Positions 21,380-32,825 of a stretch of 64,000 nucleotides of DNA are shown here, piece after piece. Positions within the stretch are counted from its first letter, which is position 1. Each line of letters opens with the position of its first letter. The position numbers and the translations under genes are program-made. This DNA comes from Caprella mutica (lineage: Eukaryota; Arthropoda; Malacostraca; Amphipoda; Caprellidae). Below the pieces are notes generated by a model, which made no database searches, was not told the origin of the DNA, and worked only from the letters and a program-made list of their open reading frames with translations. Where the stretch lies: NCBI GenBank assembly GCA_947561585.1, contig CANNZV010000126.1, forward strand, positions 1 to 64,000, read 5' to 3'.

Positions 21380-21926
21380 AGGGTTGTAACACAGCATATA
21401 ATGCATATGCTTATAAACCCTGCGTATGCATTTGAAACTGCATATGCAAATGTATGAAATTAAAAAGTGCATATGCAAATGAGAGTGCATATGCAATTCA
21501 AAATACATGTGTGCATTTCAAAATGCATATATGCATTTAAAAAAATCAAATAAAGTGTATACAAATTAATTGCTACAATAGAAATGAATATGTACAGTAC
21601 TTTAAAATAACAAAAAAATGTGTGAATGTACAAATGGACACTTCAGGCAAAGAAATGTTCTGTTCTCAGGCAAAGTAACGATTGAATCTTTTAGAGGGAT
21701 GTCAGAATTTCTGATTTTAGGTCATTTTTAAGTATTAATTAAACTAGATACGGTAGCGAGAGCACCGTGAACTTCGTTTATATTTTCCCAAAGTTTTTTT
21801 TAGTTTTCTCCTTCATTCTTTTCACTTTTTTCCTCATGTTTTTGGGAAGAGAGGCTTCGATGTGCAGCTTTGTTCAATATTCTTATATTAGAAATACCCA
21901 TAAATTACTCTTACTTTATATATAAC
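21380..21926. mobile_element. hAT-like left end with GCATATGC repeats
   Basis: Begins TAGGGTTGTAACACAGCATATAATGC and has six or more CATATGC motifs to 21535; no matching right end found. At 21744-21770 the minus strand reads CACGGTGCTCTCGCTACCG then ATCTAGT, which resembles a Helitron 3' hairpin plus CTAG end. Counterpart in unit 2 at 45457-45987. Confidence 0.4.
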
Positions 21927-22586
21927 TAGGGATGTGACATTGTGCATATTGCATATATTTCAAAAGCATATATGCACGTGTGCATGTATGCTAACCGAGA
22001 AATATGCACATCTTGGTAAATTTTCAAATGTCTAATCTATGCAGTTTTCTTCTGGACCCCTGCATAGAAAACTATTTTAACTGTGGACCCAAGTAAATTT
22101 TATCAAACTAATTATTCAAATTTAAAAAGTTTGTAGGAGGAATATTGACACTTCAAATTAGGGTTGTGACAATATGCACTGCATATTATGCAGTATATGC
22201 ACATAAATATTTAGTGCATATTCGCTTGAAATATGCATTTTCATAAAATGCATATGCATTTTTTAAAACGCATATGCATTTTAAAAAACGCATATGCATT
22301 TATAATACGCATATACAAAATATATGCAGCAAATAATTTTTAATTTTACTTAGAAAAACATTACACGTATGGATTTCTCGAAACAGGCTGTTACTAAGAA
22401 GCTCATATATTTTAAATATTTTTATTTATTAAATGTAAAAAATATTTAAGACTAATTGGTAGAATAAAGGATGTTAATTAATATCTTTTAATTGAAAATA
22501 ATTTCAATACATATTGAAACACTTCTTACAAAGCTGTTTTCAAGTACATTTATCAAGTCTTGAATATGAAGAATCTAGTATACAAA

Positions 22587-23163
22587 TTAAAGCTCGTACA
22601 GCGGACGATCTTTAAAAGGACACCCTCTAAAAAAGACAAAAATTATCCGTTCTTCTGGCCATGCAACTCCTATAACAACCTCTTTAAATTATATAGTTTA
22701 ACTAATATTCTATTCTACCAATTATCTAGTCGTACATTTATTATATTCAAGGTATTACAATTTACAATAAACACTTAATGTATTGTTTTTAAAATTTTCA
22801 ATATTCTGATTTTGTTACTCATTTCCTACACATTTTCTTTGATTAGAGAAGCTCTATAAAATTAAAAAGAGGTGTAACTACCCTATATTTTCTCTTGGTT
22901 TAGTTACTAATACCTTTGTTTCATTTTATTTACCTTATTATTTCGTACCTATATACGTACATTTATATGAGTAAGTTAAATAAATATTATAAGATTTTCA
23001 TTAAAATATGTATTCAATAATAATCTGATATTGTTTACCCTCATTAAAGTTTCTTTGAAATGCTGTTAAAGAAATCTTAAAAGTTAAAATCCCTAATTAA
23101 ACTAATAATTTTTGTCCTTTGTAGGGGGGGTTATACCTGTATACTGTCCGTTGTACGAGCTTT
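22587..23163. mobile_element. Possible MITE with AAGCTCGTACA termini
   Basis: TAAAGCTCGTACAGCGGAC on the left is matched at 18 of 19 positions by the complement of the right end GTCCGTTGTACGAGCTTTA; TA could be the target. The left end also occurs at 29675 and 51001 as GATCGTACAGCGGACGATC, itself a hairpin, so the element boundary is uncertain. Confidence 0.4.
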
Positions 23164-23254
23164 ACCTGTATATATAATATACAAATGAATATAAACAGTA
23201 ACACTAGTTTAGAAAATAGGAAAATCAGTCGATAAGTTTAATTAAAATTTTATT

Positions 23255-23580
23255 ATTACCCTTCGCAAATTTGCAGAAGGTTAAATTTTTTCCCGGCATT
23301 TATTTATTTATCATGTTGTTATTCGCATTACTGAAGCAGTGTTGAACCACATTGCCTGAAATTGGGTGGCGCGATTGGTCAATGTCCAGTGAACTTCTTG
23401 TAGAATTTTGGGAGCCTCCTGGTCAAAGGTCATTGTTATTCATAACTCAAAAAGTATTGAACCATATTGCATGAAACTTGGTGGGACGATTGGTCAATAT
23501 ACAAGAACCATTTTGTCAGAACAGGTCAAAACGGCGGCGAAGGTATGCGCTCTACCGAGTGCACGTAATCTAGTTACTGT
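23255..23580 (+). mobile_element. Helitron-like 3' end (tentative)
   Basis: Contains CCATTGCCTGAAATTGGG and CATATTGCATGAAACTTGG as two imperfect internal copies, then a hairpin GCGCTCTACCGAGTGC followed by ACGTAAT and CTAGTT. A terminal hairpin shortly before CTAG is the Helitron 3' signature. The 5' TC end was not located and no Rep/helicase is present. Confidence 0.4.
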
Positions 23581-24238
23581 ATAATATAGGTTTTGAGAAA
23601 ATATCCCCTCTACGTAATATGAAACAAGAGATGCGTATAGATGACTCGCCATATTTGATGGGTCAAGTTATTTTAAGATTTCATGTAGATTGACTTGAAT
23701 GACTTGTGCAGATTATCCTGTCTGAATTGAATTTATGTCTCTGATGATTGAATATCCTTCATTTTTGGATAATATGTACTGATTAGTGATTACTAGTATA
23801 AGCTTTACGTAATATCTCTATCATAAATATTCTTGAGAAAATTATAATTTTTTTATCTTTGTGATTACATTAGAAATTGACCTGCCTCGCGCCTCAATTT
23901 GCTCTATTGTTAATGGAATTACGGAGAATGTTGAATATATGAACACAAGACTTACTTTCATTATTTAAATTCTATTCCCTGTAGAAGTTTTTGACATTCT
24001 CACTCTGATAATTATCTGTAATATTAAGAAGCAGAGTTCAACCAAGTTCCCCACTTCGTTATAACCTAGCCTATAATAATTTAAATTTCTTAAGTAGAAT
24101 AAAAATCTAGCTCTTTTTCATTCGCCTGATACTATTCATTAATATATGTAGAAGTTTATCATTTGAATATCAAAAATCAACTTAATTTACTAATCATTTT
24201 CTATTTGCAAATTATTTTTTCTAATGTGCATCTAATTT

Positions 24239-24364
24239 GCATATGCATTTTCTATTTGCATATGCATTTCAAGAACTGCATATGCATTTCAAGAATTGCA
24301 TATGCATTTCAAGATTTGCATATGCATTTCAAAATTTGCATATGCGTTTTTTATATGCATATGC
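24239..24364. repeat. 20-bp-phased GCATATGC array
   Basis: GCATATGC starts at 24239, 24258, 24278, 24298, 24318, 24338 and 24357. The spacing is 19-20 bp throughout while spacer bases vary. It lies just inside the right end of the nested hAT element. Confidence 0.85.
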
Positions 24365-24565
24365 ATTATTTCACCAATATGCAAGATATGCAAAGTCACA
24401 ACCCTACTACAAATGAATTAATAAATAATAAGACACTTGGTATTTAGTAAATACTAGTAGTTATTGATAAATAAATGAATAGGTAAAATTATTTTAGAAT
24501 TGTACTACCCAAAAAATATCAACTTATAGCACGTATATATGCATATAATTTATTTAAATAATTAA

Positions 24566-25419
24566 TAGGGTTGTGAAAATATTCACTATGAAATATGCTT
24601 TATATTCTCACGATATATATTCTCATATGCTCTAAATATAATCTTTTATGCTCTGAAATATGCTTTATATTCCTTAAAAATATGCTTTATATTCTTATTA
24701 TGCTTTTTTTCTCAATTATGCTTTTTATGCTCAATTCAATAAAAGTGCTGCAATTAGATATATAAATATGATAAGGGATATTAGCAAGTTCCTTAAATCA
24801 CATTTGGATGCTAATTTCTTGTTTCCGTGTAATGGAAATCTTTGAAGAGTTTAAATAAGTTTTATTAACTTGAATCATATGGCACATGGATTCAATCTGT
24901 ATATCGTCTGACCAAGTTCAGTCACAGTAATATCGGGTTTATAAAACGGGTAAATTTTAAATTTAAACTAAGAAACGTTGTAAGGATAAAATAAAAATGC
25001 ATTTTCTAATATTAATTTATGAAACTTTTCAATATCGAACCCTGAACAGAGTTTTCAGGTATTAACCTCAATTTGGCTTGTATGTTCCAATAATTTTGGC
25101 ATGTATTGTTCGGCAACGGTCTTCTAAAATACCTATATACTTACTTTCCATTTTTTTTTTGTAAATATATATTCTTTAGTTATATAGCATATCTCTGAAC
25201 TGAGAAATATATTAGTTTCATTATTTTTTTATATATTGTTGAAAAGGATATGTTTTATTACTTTTTAATAAAAAGAATAAATCTTTAATAAAAAGAATAT
25301 GTTTTGATAAAAAGAATATGTTTTAATAAAAAGAATATGTTTTAATAAAAAGAATATGCTTTATTTAAAATATGCTCGAGATTTTATTTTTATGCTAAAA
25401 GAATATTGTCACAACCCTA
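24566..25419. mobile_element. hAT-like element with ATATGCTTT repeats (unit 1)
   Basis: TAGGGTTGTGAAAATATTC to GAATATTGTCACAACCCTA, 854 bp, flanked by ATAATTAA (24558-24565) and GTAATTAA (25420-25427). The related hAT copy at 5182-6129 holds the empty site. Subterminal repeats are ATATGCTTTATATTC on one side and TTTTAATAAAAAGAATATG on the other, unlike the GCATATGC type. No coding potential. Confidence 0.75.
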
Positions 25420-25588
25420 GTAATTAAACACGAAACGGTTTAAATTTACCATATAATAACTTTATGTCGCTGTTTATAGTTGGGGATACTTCAAGTTTGA
25501 AGGGAACCGCTGGTCTAACAAGATGGTTTATGATTTTCGAGTCATGACTAAAGTAATGAACGGAATGTGATATATGAATGTTGAATAG

Positions 25589-25759
25589 TTTAGAACTTTA
25601 GAAAACTATGTTTGGCTGAAGGAAACATTTGCTCCTCTTCTTTCTTGTGATGTAGAACGGGTGTTTTCCCAGTACAAAAATACATTAGCAGATAATAGGA
25701 GATTCACTATTGGAAACCTGAAATACCATTTAACAATAAAGTCCAATTCCACTGTTTGA
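25589..25759 (+). pseudogene. hAT transposase C-terminal dimerisation fragment
   Basis: Frame reads YVWLKETFAPLLSCDVERVF and on through QYKN..LADNRRFTIGNLKYHL to a stop at 25757. The CDVERVFSQYK / NR..F...NL pattern is the hAT C-terminal dimerisation domain. Stops precede it at about 25586, so only the last 56 codons survive. Confidence 0.8.
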
Positions 25760-26141
25760 AATTGAATGTGTTTATTTGAAATTGACTTACTATTAAAAAA
25801 GTCTAAATTTGATCAGCTTTGTTATATTTTGTTTTCAAACGTTGAACAGTAAAAAATAAAAACTTGAGATTACACCTTCGATTTATTGCAAGTTCCATTT
25901 AAACCACCAAAGTACAATTACATTCAAAACATAACTATATAGATTAACTTTATTTTAAATTCCGTAATTAACTTTGGGCATGTAATGCACACTATGTTGA
26001 ATAATTTCTGGCATATGATATGCATATTTCCAATATGCATTTTGGTTCAGCATATATGCACATTGACTTTTTGCATATATATGCATATTTCCAATATGCA
26101 TTTTGGTTCTGCATATATGCACATTGACTTTTTGCATATTA

Positions 26142-27159
26142 CACAGAGAAAAAAGTTTACTCATATCTAATGGGTCATCAATTTATGCTTTGAATCAATT
26201 CATTACGTGAGTTGGTTGGACTTTATTCATGTTTTCACGTGTGTTAATTACCCTAATGAGTTTGACGTGTGTTTTTTAGGCACATCTTTTGAAAATTACT
26301 TCATATCTTTTATGTTATTCGTTTAAATTTACTGGCCTTTATTGACTTTGTTCTTACATAAAAACCAAATATATTTTTGTATTTAAAAATTAAAAAAAAT
26401 TTACGTATCGTCGTAAATTCCCGTAAATCACGTAAATTATGGAATTAATTGTACTTTGGTGAAGTTTGGCAACCTAAAAATACAGGTCGGTTAGCCAATA
26501 CGAACGAATTCGTTCACATTTTATCAAGTTCAGATACATGCGCGAGCTGTGATTGGGTCAAACTCCGCCCAATCGCAGATCTGGTCTCTCAGTTGCCAAT
26601 GTCTTAAATATTGATGTATTCATTTCTCCTCATATGTTCAATATTTTTACTTGAAATTTAGTACACATTAGCTTAGTATATATACTAACAACTTGTAAAA
26701 AACACAGCACCGTAAGTTTATAAATAAGACATGTGTTTTTTTAACACATAGTCAAACTCTCCCGTTGATTTCGACAGTCAAACTCATTAGGGTTAAAACA
26801 ACTATGATGTAGTGTGTCATCAAATATTAGTTAATCAACTTACTATGAGAGTTAATAGTTACTTTTTTGAGAGAATTTTAAAGTATGTTGCAACAACTGT
26901 GACAGAGTGTATTGTAGTAACTCACAAAGACTGTTAATCCAATGTATCTGGTGTATAAATTAACTTACTATGTGAGTTGGCGCAACTTTTTTTAAGTTTA
27001 GGAGTGAGTCAAAACGACTGTTTTGTTTTAACCAACGTCAATTTAACTACTTTTAAGTAGTACCTGCAACTCACCACGAAGGTAGGTGCAAAAATAACCC
27101 ATTCATATGAGTCAAACAAATCAAATTTGATTTGATTCAAATAATCCTTTCTCTGTGTG
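26142..27159. mobile_element. TA-targeting MITE with CACAGAGAAA ends (unit 1)
   Basis: CACAGAGAAAAAAGT at the left and CTTTCTCTGTGTG at the right, flanked by TA; the 5182-6129 hAT copy has the uninterrupted site near 5265. The two ends differ by an extra CA. In unit 2 the same element spans 47832-48296 (465 bp) because it lacks the inner TTAA element. Confidence 0.65.
26248..26792. mobile_element. TTAA-targeting (piggyBac-like) MITE, unit 1 only
   Basis: Core bounded by perfect 16-bp inverted repeats CCCTAATGAGTTTGAC (26251-26266) and its complement (26777-26792), flanked by TTAA (26244-26247 and 26793-26796). Unit 2 reads GTGTTAAAAC with a single TTAA at the site. TTAA duplication and CCCT ends fit piggyBac. 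Three extra bases (TTA) sit between the left TTAA and the repeat. Confidence 0.7.
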
Positions 27160-27250
27160 TATAAACAGAAATAGGCATATAATATGCTGCATATCGCGTC
27201 AAAATTTATGCATATTTTATGCTGCATATTGTCACATCCCTATATATAAC

Positions 27251-27697
27251 ACATGGTAACTAAGTTCCAAATTATCGGTCAGTACTACATGTTGAGACAC
27301 ATAAGGAAAAACACTATAAAAATTGTTATTAGATAGCACTGTGTGTTTTATATTGTTTTTCTTACCTACCATATCCATCATGTGTATTGTGTATGTCTAA
27401 AGTGATATCATTTCTAACGAGACATTATTATTAACATGTTTTACTTTTAAAAGTAGGGTCGAAGTTGGTGTTAGCCGCATTAATAGGGCTCCTTTGATTT
27501 TATGTAGTTGTGGAGAGCAAGTAGTATGGCGCTATACTCTCGTATTGCTTCGTAAAAGATTTAAAATATATATTGATGTACTTCATGGTTACAAAATAGT
27601 AGCATCATTCACCAGAGATAAGACAAAAGACATTAATACTGATAAAAAGAATGTTTAAAGTGGACAAAGATAAGATTTCTTAACATTGAACGGGAAT
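27251..27697. other. Intergenic block shared by both units, no gene
   Basis: Matches 48388-48836. Slightly higher complexity (GTTAGCCGCATTAATAGGGCTCC) but no sustained reading frame or domain. Confidence 0.4.
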
Positions 27698-28298
27698 TTA
27701 AAGGTCCTCTACTGGTTCCGGGAAAAAAATGAGTTTATTACAAATATTATAGAACTAAAGTCTAAGATCATTATTCTGCAAACTGCAAACAATTCGGTTG
27801 AGTATAATTATATTGTATTATTTTCTTTTATAGTTTTTAATACTTTGTGTGCTACAATCTATGAATCACTAATCTGATGCTCAAGAAGAAGATTGTACAC
27901 TCTTTTTTTTTATTACAAATTTAAATTTTATAAACTAACCATGCGTTTTCGGCCTTTATTTTAGATATTAATTGTTTCCTAAAGTATATAAACGTTTCTA
28001 TTATAAGTTCATTCAATTTTATACCTTTACACGAATATTAAATGGATTTATTAAACCTAATACCTAGTTGACAATCAAAACAAATGGTGTACATTCTTTT
28101 TCTTCAAGCTGAAAATTTCTTAAATTAGTAAGTCGGAAGTAAAATAGATTTTGTAGAGTTTTGATTATAAAAATATTTAAAAACATATAAAAATAAAAAT
28201 ATGCTACCAAATTCGATGCGGTTAGCAGTAAAACGATAAGAAACATTAGCCTCGTTGAATAAGACAATAAAAATATTTGCTTGGAGGGGACCTTTAAA
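27698..28298. mobile_element. AAAGGTCC-type MITE (unit 1, intergenic)
   Basis: AAAGGTCCTCTACTGGTTCCGGG at left and TTGGAGGGGACCTTTAAA at right. Same family as the intronic copies in the kinase genes; counterpart at 48837-49438. Confidence 0.55.
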
Positions 28299-28470
28299 TT
28301 ATATATCGAGATGGGAATTCGTCCAATGAAAACGAAACTGAAGTCATCAAGCATCTAACCCCATTTGATATGACCTCTTTAGTGCACGCACCACTCGTGC
28401 TATGTGATGTAGATAGAATATTTTCTTAATACAAGAACATTTTAACTAATAACTGAAAAAAAAAATCAAT
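28299..28470 (+). pseudogene. Second hAT transposase C-terminal remnant
   Basis: APLVLCDVDRIFS-stop-YKNILTNN: the dimerisation motif of another hAT family, with an in-frame TAA. In unit 2 (about 49510-49590) it reads APLVSCDADRIFS-stop, so the stop predates duplication. Confidence 0.6.
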
Positions 28471-28591
28471 TTTGTAAACCTCAAATACAATGTTTTAATT
28501 AAATATAACAGTTTTTTTTCTAATTTGCATTATTACTCGTGTAGTAGAACTTATGTAAAAGTTAAGTTTCAAGTGTACATGTTGAATTTCT

Positions 28592-28680
28592 GCATATGCA
28601 AAATGCATTGAATAAAATTATATGCATATGCATGAAACTATATGCATATGCATGAAAATATATGCATATGCAAATTATTA
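28592..28680. repeat. GCATATGC array, short allele (unit 1)
   Basis: GCATATGC at 28592, then 28624, 28644 and 28664 at exact 20-bp steps. The corresponding array in unit 2 (49729-49935) has nine steps. A terminus-like ATATTGTCACAAGCCTA follows at 28718-28735. Confidence 0.75.
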
Positions 28681-28740
28681 AATGCATATATATGCACTAT
28701 TTTCTAGTGCATATGGTGCATATTGTCACAAGCCTAGATA

Positions 28741-29228
28741 TCTCCATCAACCTCTTCCAAATCTGTAAAGTCAAAGAGCAATCTTGCTCGAAGTTGGACT
28801 TTCTCAATTTTAGATATGGTGTCAATGTGGTTTGCGAGATGTGAATGAATTATAATGTTCCAATAATGTAGTAATACAAGAGTTCTTCCAGAAATACACA
28901 ATTGATTATTCATACATTTGTAATTGAAAATTTCGTGTAACTTTTATTTATTAACCATCTTTCTGTGGATAAAAGCATATTCTTTTCGGAAAAAGATGCT
29001 CAAGAATATTTTTTTATGCTTCAAGCATATTGTCCCAGCCCTATTTATCTACAATCTTGAATCATTAAAAAAAACAAGTCTAAAACGTGCGATTTTTTGA
29101 TTGTCAAGCATGCAGTGACCTCGGGTGGGCACTCCGCAGTGCAGTAGAGCAAGGAGCTTTACATTGCGAATTGCCCACCGGTGGACACGCTATTTTATTT
29201 CATTTATTGGTAGTACTAATCATGAATT
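28741..29228. other. Shared intergenic block with small palindrome
   Basis: Contains a hAT-type end (GCATATTGTCCCAGCCCTA, 29024-29042) and an imperfect 60-bp palindrome at 29123-29187 (GGGTGGGCACTCCGCAGTGC against GCGAATTGCCCACC). No gene. Confidence 0.45.
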
Positions 29229-29410
29229 GGGTTGAGACAATATGCACTGCATATTATGCAGTGTATGCACATACAATTTTTGTGCATATTCGCTTGAAAT
29301 ATGCGTTTCATAAAATGCATATGCATTTTATAAAACGCATATGCATTTATAAAACGCATATGCATTTATAAAACGCATCTGCATAATATATGCAGCAAAT
29401 AATTAATTAA
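29229..29410. mobile_element. hAT-like left end with GCATATGC array
   Basis: GGGTTGAGACAATATGCACTGCATATTATGCAG followed by GCATATGC motifs about 20 bp apart. Near-identical to the left end of the nested hAT at 22159 and, reversed, to 4980-5123. Its right end was not found. Confidence 0.5.
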
Positions 29411-31419
29411 AAAAAACGTTATACGTATTTCAGTTAAGTAGACATTCTAGATTTCCTTCTATTTCTCGAAATAGGCTGTTACCTACTAAGAAGTCCATGT
29501 ATTTTTTACCAAATATTTTTTTAATTAATTGTAAAAATATTAAAACTCTGGGATGTAGAATGAAAGTTAAAATCTTTAAAATGACAATTTTTATATATTG
29601 AAACACTTCTTATAAAGTCTGCTTCCAAGTACATTAACATGTCATAAATATGAAGTATCTTTTATACAGGAAAAGATCGTACAGCGGACGATCTTTAAAC
29701 GGTCACCTACTAAAAAAGATCGAAATTATCCGTTTTTCTGACTATGCAACTCCTACAACGGCCTCTTAAATAATATGGTGTAACAAATATTTTATTAGTT
29801 TACCTAGTATCTAGTCAAACATTGAGTATATTCAGAGGTATTACAATTTAAAACCAACACTCAACTTATTGTTAAATTGTTTTTCAGTAATTAGATCTTG
29901 GTAACCTTTTCCTCAACGTTTTCTTTGATTAGAGAGTTCTATAGAAATTAAAAAGAGGTGTAACTATTCTATATTATATAATAATATATATCTCATTTAT
30001 TTATACCAAAAAAAAAAAAAAATTGAAAATCAAGATATCAAATTAGTTATATTTATTTTGTTTTTGGTTTAATTAACGAAATATACCATCAATGAAAACT
30101 CACCATTACAATTGGCCATATTTCAAAGAAATTAGAACATATAATGATAACATGAACGCACATCATTGAGCATAAATCTATCCTGAACGCATAAAAAGCA
30201 TATTTTATGCATAGAAGAATATTTTAAGGCATAAGAATCATATACAGGGTGTCCGACACTTTCGTTGCCAAACTTTAACAAAAGGTTGCTTTCGTCGAAA
30301 TAAACACTTTTTATTCTATGAAGGTATGTTCTAAAATGCTTAGTTAAAGAGTTACAAGGTTAGGAAAGTAGTATCTGTACCATTTATTATTATTAGTTAA
30401 CATTATTTTTTTAATGTTGAGATAAGAAACAAAACATTTTTAACAATAATGACAGTAACAGTAAATTTATGCTTTTCCAGATCATTAATAAATCTTATTA
30501 ATTTTTTTTAAATTAATTTATTAATTACTATACCTCATAATCTATAAACCTACTATAGATTTTTAGTACACTAAATACTGACCTCTGTCCTTTATCTAAT
30601 ATGTATATTTAATATTTATCTAATATGTATATTTCATATTTGTACCTTAAAAATCTTACAATGGTTTAGCCATTATTATAAAAATAACCAAGTACGTTAG
30701 AGTGTAGAAATCCTTAATTCAAGACTTTTCGCGTAGTCAGGTTTCAGAACGATTTATATATATTGTCGTACATTTTCCCTATAATTCTCCAACGAAAACT
30801 AATAATCGAGGAGTAACCAATACAAAACTGGTTCGGTTCAAAAAGTAGGTGGTGACCCATTTTCAGTCAACTAGGAACCTATTCCCATGTGACAATAATA
30901 TTAGAGAAGAAAAAAAAATAAAAAAGGTCTGTTATTTGAGACGGCAGACTTCGGCATATAATTTCGTGGCAACGGATTTATTTGTCGGAACTATTTATTT
31001 TCGAAAATTAAATATAGAATCGCAACATTAAATTATCTTCCAGAGTCTAATTTTAAATAAATCCGGCGCGGAAAAGTCCGCGGTCGAGGAATAGTCCGTT
31101 TCCTGTGATTATATACCTAGTTTCTGTTCTTAAATAACTGGTAGCCATGAAAATTCACTTCACTAATATAGTATCCTATAGTGTCAGCAATATAATGTGT
31201 CTTTCTCTGAAACACTTAAGTCTTTTGAAATACTTGACATTTTAAATTTGAAGCATTACTATTAAATGCATAATAATTCATAATATATACAAATTCATAT
31301 TAATAAATAACTGAAGAAATCGAAGCTGCTTAGAATACCTTGCGACACTTTGTAATCCCTTAACATTGCAATAATGTTTGTACTTTGTAGCATCTTTTAA
31401 CTATATACGAAAATACGAA
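29411..31419. other. Distal part of unit 1, no gene seen
   Basis: Includes the hairpin GATCGTACAGCGGACGATC (29675-29693), a run of A near 30007-30022, and a small perfect hairpin CGCGGAAAAGTCCGCG (31067-31082) not preserved in unit 2. Short frames carry no recognisable domain. Matches 50700-52721. Confidence 0.45.
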
Positions 31420-32457
31420 GGCATAGTCTTAAAATCGAACGAACAATATGGACACATATGGGAATCAAATTCTGTTCATAAAATGTGTTGTCTATTGATA
31501 ATTTTTTTTTATCAAAATCATACTTTAATAACCTAAATTACTGATATTTTATTCGGCGGGGAAAAGTCCAACTGCCTTACTGACCACCTGTGTCTATAAT
31601 CTGTTACTATTATTATCCTATTCTTCATTTACATTATCGTAGGTGTTACTTTTAGCTTTAAGGCGCCATATAGTTAACCATATTCTCTAATTTTCGAACA
31701 AAAATTTAAGTCATATTCATCAGGAAAACTAAACGATAGAACACCTAAAGGTATACTTTATAAAAAATAATTTAGGGTCTTTCTTCAACCTCTCACCGGG
31801 TATGAACAGCTGGAAGTGCATATATTGCCTTCCTTTCAAATGCATATGCCTTTTCTTATATGCATTATCTTTGAGTGCATATGTTTTATCTGCAAAACAT
31901 ATGCGTTTCCTCAAATGCATATGCGTTTTCTCAAAAAGCATAAAACATGTTGCATATGCAGTATATTTCCTAGTGCATATACTGCATGTTTGGAAATGCA
32001 TTATGTCACAACCCTATTGATAACTTAAATATATATATGTTTTATAAAGTTGATATATTTCGAGTAGTAAAACTCTAAAATAATTTTACCTATTCATTTA
32101 TTTATCAATAACTACTAGTATTTACTAAACACGAAGTGTCCTATTATTTAATATTTCATTTGTAGTTTCAATATTCCACCAAAAATCTTTTTAAATTTGA
32201 ATAATTAGTTTGATAAAATTTACTTGGGTCCTCAGTTAAAATAGTTTTCAATGCAGGGGTCCAGAAGAAAACGGCATAGATTAGACATTTACATGTTAAA
32301 AATTGACCAAGAAGTGCATATTCCTCGGTGCATATGCTCTTGAAATATATGCAGAGGACTGCATATATGCAATGTGCACAATGTCACATCCCTACTTATT
32401 TCAAAGAAATCAACATATAAAGCTAACCTGAACGCATATCATTGAGCATATAAAGCT
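31420..32457. other. Junction spacer between duplication units
   Basis: Unique relative to both units at its left part. Holds a GCATATGC-type hAT remnant (about 31800-31998, ending GTCACAACCCTA) and the end of a TAGGGATG-type hAT (about 32010-32393, ending CACATCCCTA) that matches 55813-56130 and continues with the same flank. Unit 2 starts directly inside this flank at 32458. Confidence 0.5.
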
Positions 32458-32825
32458 CCTTAGTGAGGTCTAGATGAAAGAACTTAGGAGTACGGAGAGA
32501 CTTTTCATCCGCAGACCGAAGTTGTGCATTTAGGAGAGGAAGAATTTGTGTATAGAAAGCACCTTCTTTCTTGAACTGCAGTGACATGACCTTGTTTAAC
32601 ACGGCAGTCTTTTTAACTCCGGGGTTTTTCTTCACAACAAAACTATTTTTAGTAAAAATATTTTCGCCTTCAGTAAGAAGTGTCTCCATCTCTAAGCCAG
32701 ATACATCAGAAGCAAAATGATCACCAGTTTTCGTACATGGTTCATATATAGCGGAATGGAAGGTTCTAGAATCACCATGAAGATCTTTCACCAGCTGCTT
32801 CAGAATATCCTTAGGGACGCTGAAT
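32458..32825 (-). pseudogene. CHK kinase-like fragment, copy C (exon 2, 5' part)
   Basis: Starts at the exon 2 acceptor (32825) with FSVPKDILKQLVKDLHGDSRT, the copy-A-specific N-terminus, and runs to residues equivalent to FHLDLTK before the duplication breakpoint at 32458. It differs from copy A by a handful of substitutions. Exon 1, the rest of exon 2 and exon 3 are missing, so it cannot encode a kinase. Confidence 0.88.

Larger units (their letters stand above)
22159..24406. mobile_element. Nested 2.25 kb hAT-like element, unit 1 only
   Basis: Ends TAGGGTTGTGACAATATGC and AAAGTCACAACCCTA, flanked by an 8-bp duplication with one mismatch (CTTCAAAT 22151-22158, CTACAAAT 24407-24414). Unit 2 shows the single empty copy CTACAAAT at 46211-46218. 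Subterminal GCATATGC arrays on both sides. No full transposase frame; internal MITE and Helitron-like pieces. Confidence 0.8.
21927..27242 (+). mobile_element. Composite hAT element (unit 1) with nested insertions
   Basis: Ends TAGGGATGTGACA and its complement, flanked by the perfect 8-bp duplication TATATAAC (21919-21926 and 27243-27250). Encodes a hAT transposase C-terminus at 25589-25759. Carries at least four later insertions, one inside another: 22159-24406, 24566-25419 and 26142-27159, the last holding 26248-26792. The counterpart in unit 2 (45988-48379) has the same ends and target duplication but is only 2.39 kb. Confidence 0.85.
7539..31419. repeat. Segmental duplication, unit 1
   Basis: Direct-orientation counterpart of 32458-52721. 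It includes the 5' part of copy A, the DIRS-bearing foldback element, copy B and the whole hAT/MITE chain. Left edge: the shared sequence starts at CCTTAGTGAGG in exon 2 of copy A. Right edge: shared up to about ATACGAA at 31419. Differences from unit 2: a DIRS, a 2.25 kb hAT and a TTAA MITE are present, while the Copia and LINE are absent. The aligned sequence looks nearly identical with scattered substitutions and small indels. Confidence 0.85.

Noticed and set aside
23255..23580. Confident Helitron call
   Set aside because: Only a 3' hairpin plus CTAG resemblance; no 5' TC end or Rep/helicase, so kept as a tentative feature only.
24239..24364. CRISPR-like array (short repeats at regular spacing)
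   Set aside because: The 8-bp palindrome, 12-bp spacers, location at hAT ends and eukaryotic setting exclude CRISPR.
29123..29187. Possible zinc-finger exon (CQACSD..H in a frame at 29087)
   Set aside because: The stretch is an imperfect palindrome shared with unit 2 and the frame runs straight into a hAT terminus.
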